Positions 62,514 through 64,000 of a DNA stretch of 64,000 bases are shown here, piece after piece. The stretch is from positions 1 to 64,000 of the forward strand of contig CATWBO010000002.1 in assembly GCA_958349055.1 (NCBI GenBank), written 5' to 3'. The notes under the pieces are model-generated. The model was given only the letters and a program-made list of their open reading frames with translations. It was not told the origin of the DNA and ran no database searches. The position numbers and the translations under genes are program-made. Numbering within the stretch: the stretch's first letter is position 1; the number at the start of each line of letters is the position of its first letter. This stretch comes from an uncultured bacterium. Its GTDB lineage: Bacteria > Actinomycetota > Coriobacteriia > Coriobacteriales > Coriobacteriaceae.

Positions 62514-63430
62514 CCTTTGACCTGTACGACACCGTCGACTCGTTTATCGCCTATATCGCACGCGTCGAGGGACTTTCTCCCAACACGGTGACGGCCTATG
62601 GCTCGAGGCTGGAGCGCTTCGCTGCCTGGTGCGAGCGCGAGGATATCGATGCATTCGCTGCCGACGTGCGCACCATTCGTCGCTATCTTGCCGAGCTTTC
62701 GCGTGAGCAGGTGGCTCCCCGAACGCTTGCGGCGCACCTGTCGGCTATCCGATCGCTCTATCGTTGGATGGCTGCCGAGGGGATTGTCGAGGGCGATGCG
62801 GTCTCGGCGATCGCATCGCCCAAGCTGCCGCGTGACCTGCCGGGCGTCCTTACGACCCTGCAGGTCGAGGCGCTGCTCAAGACGCCTGATACATCGACGC
62901 CTGCGGGACTGCGCGATGCGGCGATGCTCGAGCTGCTCTATGCATCTGGCGCCCGTATCTCTGAGCTCGCAGCACTCAATGTGGAGTCCATCGCTTGGTC
63001 CGAACGCACGTTGCGCCTGTGGGGCAAGGGGGGCAAGGAACGTATCGTCCCCCTGTATCGTCGTGCGATCGAGGTGACGCGTCTCTATATTGAGGAGGGG
63101 AGGCCGGAGTTGCTTGCTCAGGCAAAGCGCCGTGACCTCGCTACCGGGCCGCATCCGCTGCTTATATCGGCGCGCGGCAATCGCATGAGCGCCGCCATCC
63201 TCCGGCGGCGGTTCCATACGCTGGCGACGCTCGCCGGCATTCCGGCCGACATCGCCCCGCATGCGATGCGCCATACCTTTGCGACCGACTTGCTCGAGGG
63301 CGGTGCGGACCTGCGCTCGGTTCAAGAGCTGCTGGGCCATGCGAGCCTGTCCACGACGCAGATCTACACGCATCTCACACCCGATCGGCTTAAGCGGGCT
63401 GTGGCTCAAGCCCATCCCCGCGGCGAATAG
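62510..63430 (+). CDS. xerC: Tyrosine recombinase XerC/XerD family
   Basis: A recombinase of about 306 residues resolving chromosome dimers at dif. Catalytic residues are complete: R in ASGARISELAAL, K in GKGGKERIVPL, HAMRHTF, LGHASLSTTQIYTH with His and nucleophile Tyr. The family N-terminal SAM-like domain begins at DTVDSFIAYIARVEGLSPNTV, which lies upstream of the first GTG at 62588. No ATG, GTG or TTG occurs in frame between the stop at 62462 and 62588. ATA 62510, which overlaps the trmFO TAG as ATAG and has GGAGG 9 nt before, or CTG 62522, is the likely start. Whether it is XerC or XerD is not decided. Confidence 0.88.
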   Translation: MAFDLYDTVDSFIAYIARVEGLSPNTVTAYGSRLERFAAWCEREDIDAFAADVRTIRRYLAELSREQVAPRTLAAHLSAIRSLYRWMAAEGIVEGDAVSAIASPKLPRDLPGVLTTLQVEALLKTPDTSTPAGLRDAAMLELLYASGARISELAALNVESIAWSERTLRLWGKGGKERIVPLYRRAIEVTRLYIEEGRPELLAQAKRRDLATGPHPLLISARGNRMSAAILRRRFHTLATLAGIPADIAPHAMRHTFATDLLEGGADLRSVQELLGHASLSTTQIYTHLTPDRLKRAVAQAHPRGE

Positions 63431-63479
63431 TGGCTGGGACGTCCCGCACCGCGCTCAGGTGTGTGGTTTTGATTGCGGG

Positions 63480-63508
63480 TTGGCAGGAAGATGCATTCCT
63501 GCTATCAT
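63480..63508 (+). promoter_or_regulatory. Promoter of rpsB
   Basis: TTGGCA at 63480-63485 and TATCAT at 63503-63508 with a 17-bp spacer and TGC extended -10. It predicts a leader of about 135 nt before rpsB. Confidence 0.72.
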
Positions 63509-63514
63509 TCATCG

Positions 63515-63649
63515 GGTTGCTTCACGGCAACAGGTTTTTATCACGCACGCGCGGCTACTTCATGCCGTGGTGCCCGGGCTTTGGTAGCACATGTCCGGGT
63601 TGGTTTTGGAGGATGACCCCGCGCGGAGGCAAACCACAGGAGGTTTAAC
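63515..63649 (+). promoter_or_regulatory. Long leader of rpsB, possible autoregulatory RNA
   Basis: About 135 nt between predicted transcription start and rpsB. GTTGC/GCAAC forms a small stem followed by AGGTTTTT, and CCCGGG/TCCGGG can form a second stem. Ribosomal protein genes commonly use such leaders for feedback; I cannot match it to a known class. Confidence 0.35.
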
Positions 63650-64000
63650 ATGGCTACCAAGATTAATATCCGCACCCTGCTCGAGGCCGGCTGCCACTTC
63701 GGTCACCAGACCCGTCGCTGGAACCCCAAGATGAAGCCGTTCATCTTCGGTGAGCGCAACGGCATCTACATCCTCGACCTCAAGCAGACCATCCTCGACG
63801 CCGACCAGGCCTACACCTTCGTCAGGAACGTCGCCAAGGGCGGCAACGTGCTGTTCGTCGGCACCAAGAAGCAGGCTCAGGAGGCCGTCAAGAACGCTGC
63901 TGAGCGCGCCAACATGCCTTACATCAACCAGCGTTGGCTCGGCGGCATGCTGACCAACTTCGTCACCATCCGCTCCCGCATCAACCGCATGGAGGAGCTC
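63650..64000 (+). CDS. rpsB: 30S ribosomal protein S2 (3' partial)
   Basis: The first 117 residues of S2, cut by the window edge. The N-terminus [20 protein letters not shown] and [23 protein letters not shown] (residues 22-44) are typical, followed by [14 protein letters not shown] and [18 protein letters not shown] 63650 has a perfect AGGAGG ribosome site 6 nt upstream. It is normally followed by tsf outside the window. Confidence 0.97.
   Translation, partial: MATKINIRTLLEAGCHFGHQTRRWNPKMKPFIFGERNGIYILDLKQTILDADQAYTFVRNVAKGGNVLFVGTKKQAQEAVKNAAERANMPYINQRWLGGMLTNFVTIRSRINRMEEL

Overview
The window is a 64 kb chromosomal segment of a moderately high-GC bacterium. Gene content and order point to a member of the Coriobacteriia, most likely Collinsella or a close relative. 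The clues are the AroE-AroK and RmlC-RmlD fusions, the mreBCD / TIGR03960 / TIGR03936 / rplU-rpmA-obg series, frequent TTG and GTG starts, and sparse short intergenic gaps. This taxonomic call is an inference from gene content; no 16S gene is present. I saw no prophage, transposase or CRISPR array.

Layout. Positions 1-7075 are a surface-polysaccharide locus: a 5'-truncated two-domain glycosyltransferase with a WsaF-like C-terminus, then rmlA, rmlB and a fused rmlC-rmlD for dTDP-L-rhamnose. The rml genes are interrupted after rmlA by a two-gene, AT-richer cassette encoding a DUF4869-type protein and a small P-loop ATPase of unknown function (3090-4511). Positions 7113-11445 (minus strand) hold two GT2 glycosyltransferases and a large YfhO-type membrane protein. 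Positions 11606-13230 encode a Wzm/TagG-Wzt/TagH polysaccharide ABC exporter, followed by tRNA-Arg(TCT), an acyltransferase-3 membrane protein and a solitary AAA-type ATPase. Positions 15757-16850 are a patchy accessory region. It holds an imperfect inverted repeat, a second stand-alone DUF4869 gene, and a displaced, diverged remnant of the 3' end of aroQ.

Positions 16850-25287 (minus strand) form an eight-gene aromatic amino-acid operon: DAHP synthase, tyrA, aroB, aroA, aroC, pheA, aroE-aroK fusion, aroQ. It covers the whole shikimate pathway and both prephenate branch enzymes, and a terminator-like hairpin lies in its leader. After tRNA-Arg(CCG) come a P-type cation ATPase, a zinc-ribbon membrane protein, a cyclophilin and a TPR membrane protein. 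Positions 31801-45474 form a long co-directional run: mreB, mreC, mreD, PBP2, rodA, a conserved membrane protein, TIGR03960 and TIGR03936 proteins, rplU, rpmA, obgE, nadD, an HD phosphohydrolase and rsfS. It joins cell-wall elongation to ribosome assembly.

The right third is housekeeping. It has convergent dinB; the rpsP-khpA-rimM-trmD-lepB cluster; glyQS; a PPDK regulatory kinase with its target ppdK; then rplS, rnhB, a YraN protein, a comM-like gene, dprA, trmFO, a Xer recombinase with an apparently non-standard start codon, and the beginning of rpsB. Two nearly identical 35-bp-arm palindromes (28388-28471 and 53511-53588) are dispersed repeats.
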